64,000 bases of DNA. It comes from Pararge aegeria (lineage: Eukaryota; Arthropoda; Insecta; Lepidoptera; Nymphalidae). Made by a program: the position numbers and the translations under genes. The DNA lies in contig NC_053187.1 of NCBI RefSeq assembly GCF_905163445.1, positions 8,556,001 to 8,620,000 on the forward strand, given 5' to 3'. Shown here piece by piece: positions 30,104 through 40,852 of this stretch; position 1 is the first letter of the stretch; the number at the start of each line of letters is the position of its first letter. The notes under the pieces are model-generated. The model ran no database searches, was not told where the DNA came from, and worked only from the letters and a program-made list of their open reading frames with translations.

Positions 30104-33013
30104 TTAGTCCGAACGCCCCCGTGACCGTGGTAAGGATCCACGTCCGGATGACGTCAGAAATCGGGGCCCTCGTCTTCGCCGGCGAAGACGCTGTGAATGT
30201 TGCGTGTGTGTGTGTTGTTGGGACACGTTGTCGGTAGTTATTTTGTCGTCAGGGTCGTCAAGGACATGCTTCGGACGTCGCCGCTTTGGTTCGACGTCGG
30301 GGACGGGGGTATAAGTGGACGCCTCGACCACTAGGGGGTTGGGGTGTCGGACTGCATTTTCAAAGTAGGTCTTTGATAATGTTTTCATGTACTGGGCTAT
30401 GGTGGGAAGATCGAGGTCTCGGTGGAGATCTACGTTGCGCATGTACCACGGACTGTCCGTGGTCATACGCATAAATTTGTTCTGCAGGACTTGAAAGCTC
30501 CTGTAGGAGCTGTGAGGGCGATGGGCGAATACGACGCTGGCGTATGTCATAATGGGACGTATGCACGTTTTATACAAGGTTACCTTGTGACGGAGGGATA
30601 ATTTGCTTTTGCGGCAAATCATCGGATAGAGACGACCCATCACATACGCAGCCTTGTTGCGGGCCTTGCGAATGTGTGCGGTGAAGCTCATTCTATGATC
30701 GAACGTTACTCCCAGGTATTTGGCCTTGTCTTGCCAGGGTATGGGACGCCCGTAGAGGGTGACCTCTGCGGGGTTTACCGTGAAGCGGCCTCTCGGTTTG
30801 CCCGTGAAGAGCACCGCTGCGCTCTTCTCGGGGTTAACCTCGATCCTCCAGAGGCGGAACCACTTGCCCAGCAGGTGGAGCGCCTTTTGGAGTCGACTTG
30901 CAATGTTGCTCTTTTTGGGATCGGTCGCAAAGAGAGCGGTATCGTCGGCGAATTGGGCCAGTTTGACCGTCGCCGGTAGGTCGCGGGGAATGTCGCTCGT
31001 GAAGAGCGCGTATAGAAGTGGGGAGAGCGCGGAGCCCTGAGGGACTCCCGCTCGTATGGGTCTAGGGGAAGAGAGCGTACCGTCTAGACGATAGCGAAAT
31101 GTGCGATCGGTGAGATACGCTCGCAGCAAACGAACGAGACTAGCTGGCACGCCCAGATGGTGCAGCTTGTACAACAAGCCGGCGTGCCAGACCCTGTCGA
31201 AGGCCTTGGCAATGTCTAAGAACACGGCCCCAGTGGGGCTCATGTGTCTGTATCGATTGAATCCTGCCAGTATGTGCTCCGTGAGGCGGTGCGCTTGGTG
31301 GACGCAAGAGTGCTTGGCTCGAAAGCCGAATTGCTCGTCGTTAAGGAGGTTTTTCTCCTCTACGACTGCCTTCAGTCTGTGTAATATTACCCTCTCATAC
31401 ACCTTTGCTAAGGTGTTGAGGAGGCTTATAGGGCGATAACTGGAGGGAAGGTCGCGGGGTTTGCCCGACTTGTGGATACCTATGACTGTTGCTTCCTTCC
31501 ACTGGTTGGGGAAGTAGCAGTTTGCCAAGAATACATTAAAAATTACCACAAGTAGGTTGATAATTTGTCCTGGGAGTAACTTTAGGGTTTTATTGGTAAT
31601 GCCGTCGGGGCCTGGGGCTTTCTTAGAGTGGAAACCCTTGATAATAGTATGAACTTCATCGCAGGTCGTCGGGGCGAGAGGTTCACCATCGGGAGGGGTC
31701 GAGAGGATTGTTGCGAGTTCGCTTTCGACTCGCAAGACGTGGGGCCTATCAATGGATACGGTGCTCGGAGAGCATTGGGATTCGAGGCAGTCAGCCATGC
31801 ATTCAGCCTTATCGATATCTTCAAAGGCGGGCGGAAGGTCGGGGCGTGCTAACGGTGGGAGGGCGGGAGCGCGGGTCATTTTGAGAGCCTTCGCCAGTTT
31901 GTAGAACGCACTACGCGATGGCGAGAGCTCCCCCAAGAACCTGTCCCATTGTCCGTGTCGGAGTGCGGTAATGATAGACACTACCTTCCTCTGGGCTCTC
32001 CAGAGTTCTAACCGATTCTGTCGTGTCGGATATTTGTCATGCTCCCTATGGGCCCTATTCTTGTTTGTGATTAGCTCTCGCGCGTCCTCCGTGAGTACCA
32101 TGCGGTAAAATCCGCACGGCATCTCGCGGGAGCATTCGCTCGTAGCGTCACAAACGTGGTTGGTCAGGTGCAGTGAGGCTGCCTGGGCTTGCTCTAATGT
32201 CTCTACGACGTCAGGAATTTTAGAGAGGTGCACAGAGTCCTTCGCTTCGAGTAGCCCGGAGAGCTTCTTGAAGTCGATGACTTTACGGGTCGGGAGGATC
32301 GCGGGGCCTACGGGGCCTAGCTGTAGTTTGACAGGTCTGTGATCCGAATATAGCTCGGATAGCACTTCCACAGAGTTCACCTGAAGGGTGATATTCTTGA
32401 GGAGCGCTATGTCGAGTATGTCCGGTCGGTCGATCGAACTATCCGACATCGGAAAGCGAGTCGGCGAGTCTGGGGCAACTACGATAAAGTTGAGGTCGGG
32501 TCGTCTGACAAGTATGTTAAGTTGTCGTCCGTGCGCGTTAGTGGAGCGGGACCAGTCGGTGTGCTTAGCGTTGAAGTCGCCAGCCAAAATGACAGAGTCA
32601 CCTAAGGAGAGGAGAGCGAGTAAGTCACTCTCTAAAAAGGTTTTGTTCGGTGAGAGATAAACGGATGCTAGTATGATCGACGGATGGCCGGTCATACCCA
32701 CCTGACATACGGAGGCTTCCATGTTGGTAAGCTGTGGAGGATCGAGAGGAGTGCAGTGAAGAGCCCTTCTGTAATAGATCGCGGTACCACCCAACCGGTT
32801 GGTGGTCCGATCATTTCTAATTAAGTTATAATTTCCAACTTTGGGATCGCTTCTACTAGGTTTTAAGAAGGTCTCTTGCACTAGGAAGATATCGATTTGT
32901 TGTGCACATATAAATTCACGGATTTGATGCATTTGATCGATAATGCCGTTTGCATTAAAGAAGCTGACTGCCAGGGAGTGTGGTTTTACCCTACCTTTAT
33001 ATGTACTACCCAT
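30104..33013 (-). CDS. Jockey-type LINE ORF2: endonuclease + reverse transcriptase
   Basis: 969 residues, starting ATG at 33013. It nicks target DNA and copies the element RNA there (target-primed reverse transcription). The N-terminal apurinic-like endonuclease (about 12-235) keeps N20 (FFNANG), E47 (VQETF), D146/N148 (AGDFNAKH) and D224/H225 (YSDHRPV). The reverse transcriptase (about 455-760) keeps KAPGPDGI (465), YRPISLLN (526), FLDIAKAFDRVWH (598), GVPQGSALSP (656) and the catalytic FADD (688-691). The C-terminus (about 905-969) is Arg/His-rich, without a clear zinc knuckle. Length and motif order are those of Jockey-clade ORF2 proteins. The start overlaps the ORF1 stop (TAATG), so translation is probably coupled. 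All catalytic residues I can check are present, so the copy may be competent. Confidence 0.93.
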   Translation of the reverse strand: MGSTYKGRVKPHSLAVSFFNANGIIDQMHQIREFICAQQIDIFLVQETFLKPSRSDPKVGNYNLIRNDRTTNRLGGTAIYYRRALHCTPLDPPQLTNMEASVCQVGMTGHPSIILASVYLSPNKTFLESDLLALLSLGDSVILAGDFNAKHTDWSRSTNAHGRQLNILVRRPDLNFIVVAPDSPTRFPMSDSSIDRPDILDIALLKNITLQVNSVEVLSELYSDHRPVKLQLGPVGPAILPTRKVIDFKKLSGLLEAKDSVHLSKIPDVVETLEQAQAASLHLTNHVCDATSECSREMPCGFYRMVLTEDARELITNKNRAHREHDKYPTRQNRLELWRAQRKVVSIITALRHGQWDRFLGELSPSRSAFYKLAKALKMTRAPALPPLARPDLPPAFEDIDKAECMADCLESQCSPSTVSIDRPHVLRVESELATILSTPPDGEPLAPTTCDEVHTIIKGFHSKKAPGPDGITNKTLKLLPGQIINLLVVIFNVFLANCYFPNQWKEATVIGIHKSGKPRDLPSSYRPISLLNTLAKVYERVILHRLKAVVEEKNLLNDEQFGFRAKHSCVHQAHRLTEHILAGFNRYRHMSPTGAVFLDIAKAFDRVWHAGLLYKLHHLGVPASLVRLLRAYLTDRTFRYRLDGTLSSPRPIRAGVPQGSALSPLLYALFTSDIPRDLPATVKLAQFADDTALFATDPKKSNIASRLQKALHLLGKWFRLWRIEVNPEKSAAVLFTGKPRGRFTVNPAEVTLYGRPIPWQDKAKYLGVTFDHRMSFTAHIRKARNKAAYVMGRLYPMICRKSKLSLRHKVTLYKTCIRPIMTYASVVFAHRPHSSYRSFQVLQNKFMRMTTDSPWYMRNVDLHRDLDLPTIAQYMKTLSKTYFENAVRHPNPLVVEASTYTPVPDVEPKRRRPKHVLDDPDDKITTDNVSQQHTHTQHSQRLRRRRRGPRFLTSSGRGSLPRSRGRSD

Positions 33014-33015
33014 TA
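33011..33015 (-). promoter_or_regulatory. TAATG stop/restart junction between ORF1 and ORF2
   Basis: The ORF1 stop TAA (33015-33013) shares its last A with the ORF2 start ATG (33013-33011). Termination-reinitiation at UAAUG is known for some insect LINEs such as SART1. Its use here is inferred. Confidence 0.8.
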
Positions 33016-34524
33016 ACGGATTGCTTTTTGGATAGTCCCGATGGTTGTTAGGAGGCTAGAGTGCTCACGCATAGCCTGGTTGAGGGAGACCTTTGCCTTT
33101 GCAAAGAATACTTTTACCTCGTTCATGTCAACCGCAGACACGAGGTACTGGATGAAGTCCAGGGGGTCCATATCCGGAGATAGGTGCATGGGCGAGGGCG
33201 CTGAGGCCGGGTGGGCCGCTGCCGGTGCGGTGGCCTGAGGGGCTACCGGCACCGGTGCGGGGGCGGGGGCGGAGGCGCTAGGCGCTCCGTTAAGGGGCTT
33301 GGCCCATGCGCTGGTAGCGGGTACCGGCGCTGGGACGAAGCGTTGGGCGGGCTGTGCTGCGGGTCTCCGAGCCGGCGGCGGACCCCTGCGCCGTGTAAAC
33401 TGCGGCGCCTTTGGGCATCCGCGATAATTCGCGGGGTGCCCTTGGGTGTAGCAGAGTACACAGCTCGGTGGTTCGTCGACGGTCGGGTCCCGTCGGGAGC
33501 AATCGGCGGTGCCGTGGTCGCCCAGGCACTTGACGCACCTAGGGCGGGCGAAACAATTCCTTGCGGAATGGCCGTACAGTTGGCATCGGTGGCACTGGCC
33601 GACCTTGCCTCTGTTATGGGGCTTCTCGATAGTGAGTCCTGAAAGGTGGCACACTTTTTCGAGATTGTAAATCTCTTTACCTTCGGGGGAAAGTTCTAAT
33701 AAAACGAGAACCATCTCGTAGACATATTTCGTCCTGGTATTGTACATCCTATGTACCTCCAGGACAGGTAGATTTTGCGACAAAAGGTCGGCTTTTATTA
33801 CCTCGGAGCTAATCTCCTTCGGTAATCCTTTAATGACGACGCGGAGAATGCGTTCGTCTCTTAGGGCGTAGGTATGAAAACCTATATTATGCTCTCTGAG
33901 CATTGAAGTTAGCCGACGGTGGTCGTCGGAGGATAGGCACTGTACTCTAATGCCTATAGCGGTGGATCGGGCACCGGTGAAGCCGATGCCGTTCGCTTCA
34001 AGAAGCGGGATGATTTTCATCCATGCGAGCTTGTCGCGGATGAAGAGAGGTGGGATTCTATCCCTGGGTTGGGGTTGCTCCTCCATAGGGGAGTCTTCGG
34101 GCTCGTCTTCGTCCGCAGGGGAAGCCTGGGACGCTGCGCGAGGCGCTGCGCGGGGCGCTTGGGACTTGGTCTTAGTTGGGCGGTCCGTTACCACTTTCTT
34201 TGGCGGGTTCGCCTTGGATTTGGAAGCTTTAAGCTTCCGCTTTTTAGCACCGACGACGGTGAAGCCGTCGTCGGTCTCGGATGATGCCGGGGAGGTAGAT
34301 TCTTCGATCGCTATCGCAGGGATAGCGACCGGGTCGTCGGTAATCGGCTCTGCGGGAGCCGGGGATTGCGGGCTGTCCGTGAACACTCTAGGCCTAACAG
34401 TCCTAAAGCGGTTTAGGTAACCCGCGTTATTCTCCTGGAGGTCCTTTAAGAGGGCCTCCAGATTAAGGTCGGAGTCGGCGAGGGCCATGGCGGCCCCCGG
34501 GGTAGCGGTTGACCTCCCTGCCAT
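33013..34524 (-). CDS. Jockey-type LINE ORF1 (gag-like RNA-binding protein)
   Basis: 503 residues from ATG at 34524. It packages element RNA into a ribonucleoprotein. Residues 1-50 are mixed, 50-150 are low-complexity Pro/Ala/Ser with acidic and Lys-rich patches (KKRKLKASKSK near 94). About 155-300 match the layout of the PRE_C2HC region that precedes zinc knuckles in Jockey gag proteins (VIKGLPKEISSEVIKADL at about 230). Three knuckles follow: C311-C314-H319-C324, C330-C333-H337-C342 and C355-C358-H363-C370, the last with wider spacing. An Ala/Pro-rich linker (372-445) leads to a helical C-terminus. The frame is uninterrupted and overlaps ORF2 by one base. Large open frames on the opposite strand here are composition shadows. 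Confidence 0.9.
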   Translation of the reverse strand: MAGRSTATPGAAMALADSDLNLEALLKDLQENNAGYLNRFRTVRPRVFTDSPQSPAPAEPITDDPVAIPAIAIEESTSPASSETDDGFTVVGAKKRKLKASKSKANPPKKVVTDRPTKTKSQAPRAAPRAASQASPADEDEPEDSPMEEQPQPRDRIPPLFIRDKLAWMKIIPLLEANGIGFTGARSTAIGIRVQCLSSDDHRRLTSMLREHNIGFHTYALRDERILRVVIKGLPKEISSEVIKADLLSQNLPVLEVHRMYNTRTKYVYEMVLVLLELSPEGKEIYNLEKVCHLSGLTIEKPHNRGKVGQCHRCQLYGHSARNCFARPRCVKCLGDHGTADCSRRDPTVDEPPSCVLCYTQGHPANYRGCPKAPQFTRRRGPPPARRPAAQPAQRFVPAPVPATSAWAKPLNGAPSASAPAPAPVPVAPQATAPAAAHPASAPSPMHLSPDMDPLDFIQYLVSAVDMNEVKVFFAKAKVSLNQAMREHSSLLTTIGTIQKAIR

Positions 34525-34787
34525 GCAGGGAGGTGTGTGCCTAAAAAAAGGGTGTGGCCCTATGGGGCCTCGCCTTTAGGTGACGAGGGTGTTAAACTAC
34601 GCTAATAATAACACGTGTACTTACAGGAATCCTAGACCCTAGAACTACACTGCACTACCACAACGCAGAAACGGACACTGATTTCCACTGACACTTTCAC
34701 CTCGAGCAATCGGTTGCGAGACAGACATCCGTACGGGACGGATGCGCGAGTCGGAATCGGAGCGCGCGCTGATGGCGACGGTCGACT
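34525..34787 (-). other. Jockey LINE 5' UTR
   Basis: GC-rich sequence between the A tract and ORF1. It begins on the minus strand AAGAGTCGACCGTCGCCATC. Jockey elements carry an internal RNA polymerase II promoter in this region. No specific core motif is claimed. Confidence 0.6.
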
Positions 34788-34809
34788 CTTAAAAAATAAA
34801 AAATAAAAA

Positions 34810-34897
<88 letters not shown>
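34787..34897 (+). repeat. A-rich tract: (A6T)3 followed by A86
   Basis: AAAAAAT-type units run into 86 consecutive A residues (34812-34897), then CTTTAG. It sits at the 5' side of the minus-strand LINE, so it is poly(T) relative to the element and is not its own tail. Confidence 0.85.
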
Positions 34898-34899
<2 letters not shown>

Positions 34900-35045
34900 T
34901 TAGTATGATAAGTTTTAATATACTATGCAGACCTTTGAATATAAGTAATGCCCTGCGAGAGAGTCAATTTCAAATCTTTTAATATTGTGCCATCTCTCTT
35001 GGTAAATCGGAGCAAATCTGGGAGTTTTAGTTTAAGTTTTAGTTT
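34898..35045. other. Right flank of the Jockey insertion
   Basis: AT-rich flank beginning CTTTAGTATGATAAG. No feature. Confidence 0.35.
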
Positions 35046-35054
35046 TAATTTTTT

Positions 35055-35205
35055 TTCTGGTCTGTTCTTTTGGTTTGGCCAGTTACCACCCTAGTGACAA
35101 AACGTGTATCTAGTCGACTTTTCGTTCAACCGATTCGCAGTATGACATGAATAGAACTGGCATATCCTTAACAGGTTAGCCAGAGCTAGCTTGTAAGGAA
35201 ATAAA
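35055..35205 (+). mobile_element. SINE family B body fragment, decayed
   Basis: CTGGTCTGTTC, GGCCAGTTACCACCCTAGTG, ACAAAACGTG and CCTTAACAGGTTAGCC follow the SINE B order. Low identity. Confidence 0.4.
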
Positions 35206-36900
35206 AATATATATAACTATCAAAGCGGATATATAAATATCTTATGACAAATAAATTTACTCAGTCAGGGGCAACTTCGATCTGTGACCGTGCCCAAAAG
35301 GGTTAATAAGTCCAGTGAGCATATAACGCTGGGGTATGCGGACCTCGTTCTTTCTCTTGTGCTCTTCACTAAGAAACGAGCTTTCATGTTTGAGTTGACT
35401 CAACACGCATGGCGCTGCGTGGTATTAACTCATATTCTGTGATAATGTGATCGCCCATTATTCTCTTTTTACAATATGTACATTTTACATCTTAATATTA
35501 CACCTATTGCATTTTATTTCTCTCTAAAGGACGCCTAAGTGCTCGTAGAAGAGTTTTCGCGGCATGCATATAAAAGTAGTTTAGAGTCATAAGTGCAAAA
35601 CGAATGTATGAATACTAATACCTATACCAAGAGTAGTTTATATGGGTGCTGTGGCCTAGTTAAGTATTATGTGTGCATAGTATTAAAATAATATTATTAT
35701 TAAAGTTGATAGTTTGATGAATGTTTTTTTTTATGAACACTGTGCTCAGTTATTTATATTTGGATAAAATATAAATTGTTACCGCAAAATGTTATTCTTT
35801 GACCCCTGAACTACCACTATGCCAAAACAAACATGTCGAACTCTTTTTCTGTGAAAAACAAAAACAAATCTATACACATTGTACATCTACACATGTACAT
35901 TTTCCGTTATAAAAAGTACTCTATGTGCTATTTTAAATATATAATCTATTTCTGTGCCAAATTTCATCCAGATCCGTTTTGCCGTTCCGGTAATATAGTA
36001 AGGATGCAGTGTAGACTTTTTAAAATTATGCTTAAAAATACATTGAATCAATAAAAACAACGTTACACACTACTATATACTTGACGCACACGCATATGTA
36101 TTCTTTTTCAGTACTGACACAAAATAAATTAACAATGTAGTCTTGGCGATAGCTGTGATTAAAGATTAACCTTTGACAACAGAACCAATTTCAAACTTAT
36201 AATTCAAATCAATATTGAAATAGGCGATCACTAGTTAGTATACATTATTGAAATATGTTGTAATTTTTAACATGGGACCATCATTTTATACTTAAATATT
36301 TCAATGTTTTTTTTTACTTATTTTCGTTGAGTAATAATTTAATATCATCATTGCATAAATCTAAGTGAAATACCCTCAGATATAAAAGTAATTTATGTAC
36401 CTAACAACAAACTTTTCCATCTTTCTCTTAGTAATTTAAGTCACAATAACGCGGATGTAATATAATATTTATGTACAGAAACCTAGCTGCTATTATCTCC
36501 AATTATCCCTTAATTAAAATAGATCCCTAAATTTAAGCTTCGTTTTCTCTTTTAGAATTCGGTCGGTTTTAGGGGTGGAATACTCTAAGGGCCCAATGCT
36601 TTTGTTTACTGTCATTTATAATTTGGTTACTTTCCATTTTCAGGTATTAATTAATTAGACAAACTTCCTGAAGTAGGTTTGTGACATCTGATATCAACAA
36701 CCACAGGTTCTAAGTTCAATACTCGTATTACAACAAAGTGTTTTTTTAAAGACTTCATCATAGCAAGCTATTACCGGACCACTAAAGCGCACGGATCTCC
36801 TCCCATAATATAAAGAGTTCAGACCGTAGACCACCACGCTGGCCCTAGTAGACGCTAGACGCTTAAAAACTTTCATTTAATTTTGTATAAAACTTATAGT
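35206..36900. other. Unassigned intronic DNA
   Basis: About 1.7 kb. Near 35950-35995 TGCCAAATTTCATCCAGATC...GTTTTGCCGTTCCGG resembles the interior of a reversed Helitron-like repeat. Nothing else was recognised. Confidence 0.35.
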
Positions 36901-36904
36901 AATG

Positions 36905-37115
36905 TGAATTCAAGTTCAAATTTAATACTTTCGGTATTCATGTAAGCCTAGGGCACTTAAAATGCGATTATAACATTGTTTACATTGTCATGAGATGATG
37001 GTGATAACTTAATTCGTAAACATGAAACTAAAGCTACCTGAGGTTCTAAATGCGACTTTTGTATAGTCTGAGAAGAAGCCCACAACAAACTTAGGCGGTT
37101 GCACGGAGTTTAAAA
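36905..37115 (-). mobile_element. LINE 3' tail (GTGATAAC family), uninterrupted copy
   Basis: TTCAAGTTCAAATTTAATAC, GTATTCATGTAAGCCTAGG, CATTGTTTACATTGTCATGA and GATGGTGATAACTTAATTCG. It spans the junction that is broken by the DNA transposon at 11518-15231 and so acts as an internal empty site. Confidence 0.65.
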
Positions 37116-37795
37116 TACTGATGTATTTTCGTGTCTTATTTTAAATGGTTATTTAGTTGTCAGAGACAATGTGAGGTCGTGTGAACCAAAAGGAAATAGG
37201 GTCCGGGAACTAACTGTCAGTGTCGTGTGCCAGGAAGTGCCACAGTATTAAATTAACTTATCTTATTTAAAGAGTCAAATATAGGCCCATTTAAATTGAC
37301 AAACTTGGTTATTTCGTTTATTGAAATATACCACATATATATACCACAAATAATATACCACATATACATAGAGAATGTACAAAAAGGGTTTTTGTTCGTA
37401 AAAAATACTAAACCTGGAGTGGTACCTGACATTTGACCTATTTTTGCCATACAGTTACATCGTAACGTTTGTTTATATTCAAAACAAATACTCCACGTCG
37501 ATATTTGCTTCGTATACGGCATGTTGATAGATCAATAACCGTTACAGGCATTTCGTGTCTATATGAATAATTTACAATTTACGGGCATGCCGCCATTTGT
37601 AAAACCCACTGTAGGAATTTAGTTCAACGACCGACAGTATTATTGTATACCGCTGTTATCATTAACAACAATCTGCTTTTACAATTAAAGTGTCACAAAG
37701 ATTAAATGACATTCATTGTGCTACCACAAACACAAAGAAAATATTATCAAAAACCCACTTATGAAGCCAAGATAATATAAACAAATGTTCTCTAC
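37116..37795. other. Unassigned intronic DNA
   Basis: No recognised feature. Confidence 0.35.
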
Positions 37796-37797
37796 AC

Positions 37798-37892
37798 ATG
37801 GGCTGTTATCCGGCAATTCTTACGTTTCTTATGAGCGAACCCGATCCCGTCGTGTTAGGCCTTTTGTCCAGCAGTGGACTGTTAAAGGTTAT
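37798..37892 (+). mobile_element. RTE-type LINE 3' end scrap
   Basis: GTCCAGCAGTGGACTGTTAA then AGGTTATAA, preceded by GAGCGAACCCGATCCCGTCG. Same end type as 10305. Confidence 0.45.
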
Positions 37893-37944
37893 AAAAAGGA
37901 AACTGATTTTTCATATATTATATAAGCATAGATAGATTGTTAAA

Positions 37945-38060
37945 TTTTGTAGCTGCTTTAGCTTAAAGTATAAATTTGGAGTCTGAGAGCTGGGAAGACG
38001 GGTTGGTGCTAACCACACCACAGACAACCTCGTACTACACCCGCGGGAAAAGATGTTATC
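37945..38060 (-). mobile_element. LINE 3' UTR piece, reversed
   Basis: GCTGGGAAGACGGGTTGGTG reversed matches CCCGTCTTCCCAACCTGGTG at 42880-42900. Noncoding piece of an RTE-like LINE. Confidence 0.4.
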
Positions 38061-38254
38061 TATAATGGTGTTATAGTTTAGCGAAGTGTGCCTGGGCTTA
38101 GCAGGCATGTGAGTTTCGGTCATCGCTCAAAGCAGTATTGTTTGATACTATTGTTTAGAGATAAAGTTCTTATAACTAGTTATTACTATAACTACGAATA
38201 GTTATTACTGTGACTAGTTATGGTTAGTTAGTTATCTCTCCAAAATCCATGAGC

Positions 38255-38368
38255 TGCTTGTCAAAGATTACTGACAAGCCCTGTGGATCTTGGAACTCCC
38301 TACAAAATATCTATGTCAAGCAGTGGACGTCAATCGTTTAAAGTGATGATGATGATGATGATTTTTTT
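38255..38368 (+). mobile_element. RTE-type LINE 3' end with (GAT)n
   Basis: TCTTGGAACTCCCTACAAAA then CTATGTCAAGCAGTGGACGT, ending in GATGATGATGATGATG. The same end is found at 44690 and, reversed, at 58890. Confidence 0.6.
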
Positions 38369-38489
38369 GGCCTCATTCGACCTTAAATACAGCTGACTTT
38401 ATGGTTGTCACTGCATATTCCATAAGAAAATTTTATGTTAACATTCTCAGTAGGTAAAAGTAACGTATGAATCATCATAACATGTGTAT

Positions 38490-38640
38490 GAAATTGGCAG
38501 TGGAGTTCTTCGAGGCACGGGGTCCTGCCAAGTGCCAACCCCGTTGAACTTTCGTGTCATCGTGGGTCTATGGTCTAGAACCCTCCCTTCTATGAGAAAA
38601 GAGGCCGGGCTCCAGATAGTCATAGATATGGCAATACCCA
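38490..38640 (+). mobile_element. SINE C-like 3' scrap
   Basis: GGGTCTATGGTCTAGAACCC and CTTCTATGAGAAAAGAGGCC resemble the SINE C 3' half. Weak. Confidence 0.35.
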
Positions 38641-38800
38641 AATGTCGTACCATATTACTAACAAGACGTGTACTTATATATTTTGTATTACTCATGCGGG
38701 GAAAGTAGTATCTTGACGCTCGCTGTTGCGGTTGAAAAAGAACCGTTTGCCCATTTTAAAATTACGCGTGAGATTTTTCATAAATAAAACTGTTATTTGA

Positions 38801-38824
38801 GTGCGACAAGTTTACTTGTCGCAC
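38801..38824. repeat. Short palindrome, 11-bp arms
   Basis: GTGCGACAAGT and ACTTGTCGCAC around two T residues. Confidence 0.75.
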
Positions 38825-40850
38825 GTAAATTATTCTTGGCACACGCAAATTTAGATAAAATTGCTAAAATAAATAAAATAATAACAAAAAAAAACACAAT
38901 CGACATATTAAAACTGAATTGAGGTTGACGCGTCTGACAGTTTAATTTAATAAATAAAATTGTAATTAAATTAAAATTAGTTTAAAAACGAATATGGAGT
39001 CTGAAATAATAAAATATATTTTTTTCTTCTTTTCAAACTTGTTATTTGCTCGTAAAGACTGTTGAGTGTTGGCTGCGTTAAATGTTATTTTGCGGTACAG
39101 CGTTACCAATAAGTGCCAATGCTGTTGGCCAATGTCATGTTGCACCTCGCCGCTATGAGAAGCATTCACGCTAAGTCAAGAGCTCCTGACCTATCTCTTG
39201 TATCTATAAAAGGCTAATCTAGGTCTGCAGTTTCTTTTTACAGGCATAACGTGAACGCAATATTTTCTTATTTGAAAGACCATAAAAGGCTATGCTTATT
39301 CACAGTATATGTTTCATTGAAATGAGGATGTCACTGATATCACGAACTTTTACATTTCACGAAGTACCTGAAGGCTTAGAATATTTGAAGGCATAAGGTT
39401 TAGAATACCTACTTAAAGGCATAACTTTAAGAATACTCGGTTTGATTACCTCATACTACTGCTTTAACAATTTTTAAGTATTGGTTTTTTTTAAGTGATA
39501 ATTTCTTGACGCGTTGAACGTTTGGTTGAACAAAAATCATTGAACTCGCGTCATCGTCACCGAACGCTTTCCTTGAGCTATGTGTATACTGCGTACCTAT
39601 ATTATATTCACTATTTGGATGATAAAGAAATTATTCATTATTTCAAGGCCGATATTCTTGGTTTTTAAAATCTATAAAATTATATTGACATTTTACAAAA
39701 TGCAGTCTAGTGAAACTACGTAGTTCTAAAAATATCATAGTATTATGTCGTCGTAGATTTGTGGTAGGAATCCCTGAGGATTTTGCAAAATCCTTGCTAT
39801 CCCCATTTCCTTGCGACATATAAGATAACAGCTATAATACATTATGTATGGATTTAATATTTATTTATTCATATTTTCCTATCATACATAGGTGGGGATC
39901 TATTACCTTATCACAATTTTTCACCAATTCTCTCTGACCAATGACTTTAAAGTGTTCATTCTAAAAAAGACAAAACACGTATTGTATTACAAAAAAAATA
40001 ACGTTTAACGTTACTTTTTACATAGTGTTACATTTGTTTTACTCTGAATTCGTTATTAGTACGAGCATAGCTCTTGTTTAGAAACTGTACAAAATGAGGG
40101 ATCCTTTAATGGGGTTCAAAGTGATTTATAACATAATTAGGTGCCTCGTAGGATGTTAGGATGGTAATTTGTAACTCATGACAGTTTGTAGCTTTACCGC
40201 AATTTTATTTAATAATTAGTTCCGGTTTCAGGGACTGGATATCGTTACGCGTTCTTGATTTTTCGGTTTTGCGACGAATTCACTTGCATTAAATTGTTAA
40301 GCTTGTTTTAAAAAAATCTTGCGCGCCAAAAATCGAATATTTCCTACATATACTTTTAAGAAAATATTTAGATATTAGTGATAATAAAAGAGAGCAAAAC
40401 AACGTGCTGTATGAGGCAAAAGTGTTCAAGCCAAAAATTTCCTAACTCTGTTCTGGAATTGAAACGAATTAAGTAATTAGTATCAAATATAACGTATTAA
40501 TTAAATTATGATGGCTCTCTAAATTGTCAGAGGTATCGCAAGCCACAGACAGATTAAATAAAACGAGACTAACAAAGATAGCACCTATTTAAACAAAGGC
40601 TTCGACGGTTGAATCCCTTTGAAATTGCTTGAGGGAATCTGAGCTTTAAAGTTTATTTGGTACAACAAGCAAATAGATTCCTTGGAACATGCAACCTTTG
40701 AAGAACGCTGGTTACGAAAATAAGATATGGATTAGAAATGTCTGTTTTTTTAAAAGTACACTGTTAATTTAATTTTCTCGTGGGAGCCTTTAGTCGTAGC
40801 TAGTTACACCCTTACCCACAAGTACTTCTAAGGAGCTTCTTAAGCGATTC
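38825..40850. other. Unassigned AT-rich intronic DNA
   Basis: About 2 kb with no supported gene, RNA or repeat. Confidence 0.4.
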
Positions 40851-40852
40851 AT

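Larger units (their letters stand above)
29826..34790 (-). mobile_element. Jockey-clade LINE, apparently full length
   Basis: About 4.9 kb and much GC-richer than its surroundings. It has a 5' region (34525-34787), ORF1 (33013-34524), ORF2 (30104-33013) and a 3' UTR. Both frames are free of stops. The 3' limit is uncertain. It may be the A-rich GAAAAAGAAAAAAAA read on the minus strand at 29826-29840. Alternatively the element ends at about 29879, because A10-CTTT at 29865-29878 resembles A86-CTTT at 34812-34901 and could be a target duplication. No 5' truncation is evident, so this is a recent insertion. Confidence 0.88.

Noticed and set aside
30674..31852. Plus-strand frames of 74-112 codons opposite LINE ORF2
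   Set aside because: Antisense shadows of the reverse transcriptase frame.
33211..34420. Long plus-strand frames (143 and 156 codons) opposite LINE ORF1
   Set aside because: They are composition shadows of the GC-rich, Ala/Pro/Arg-rich ORF1 on the other strand.
34812..34897. Poly(A) tail of the Jockey element
   Set aside because: It lies at the 5' side of the minus-strand element and is poly(T) in its sense.
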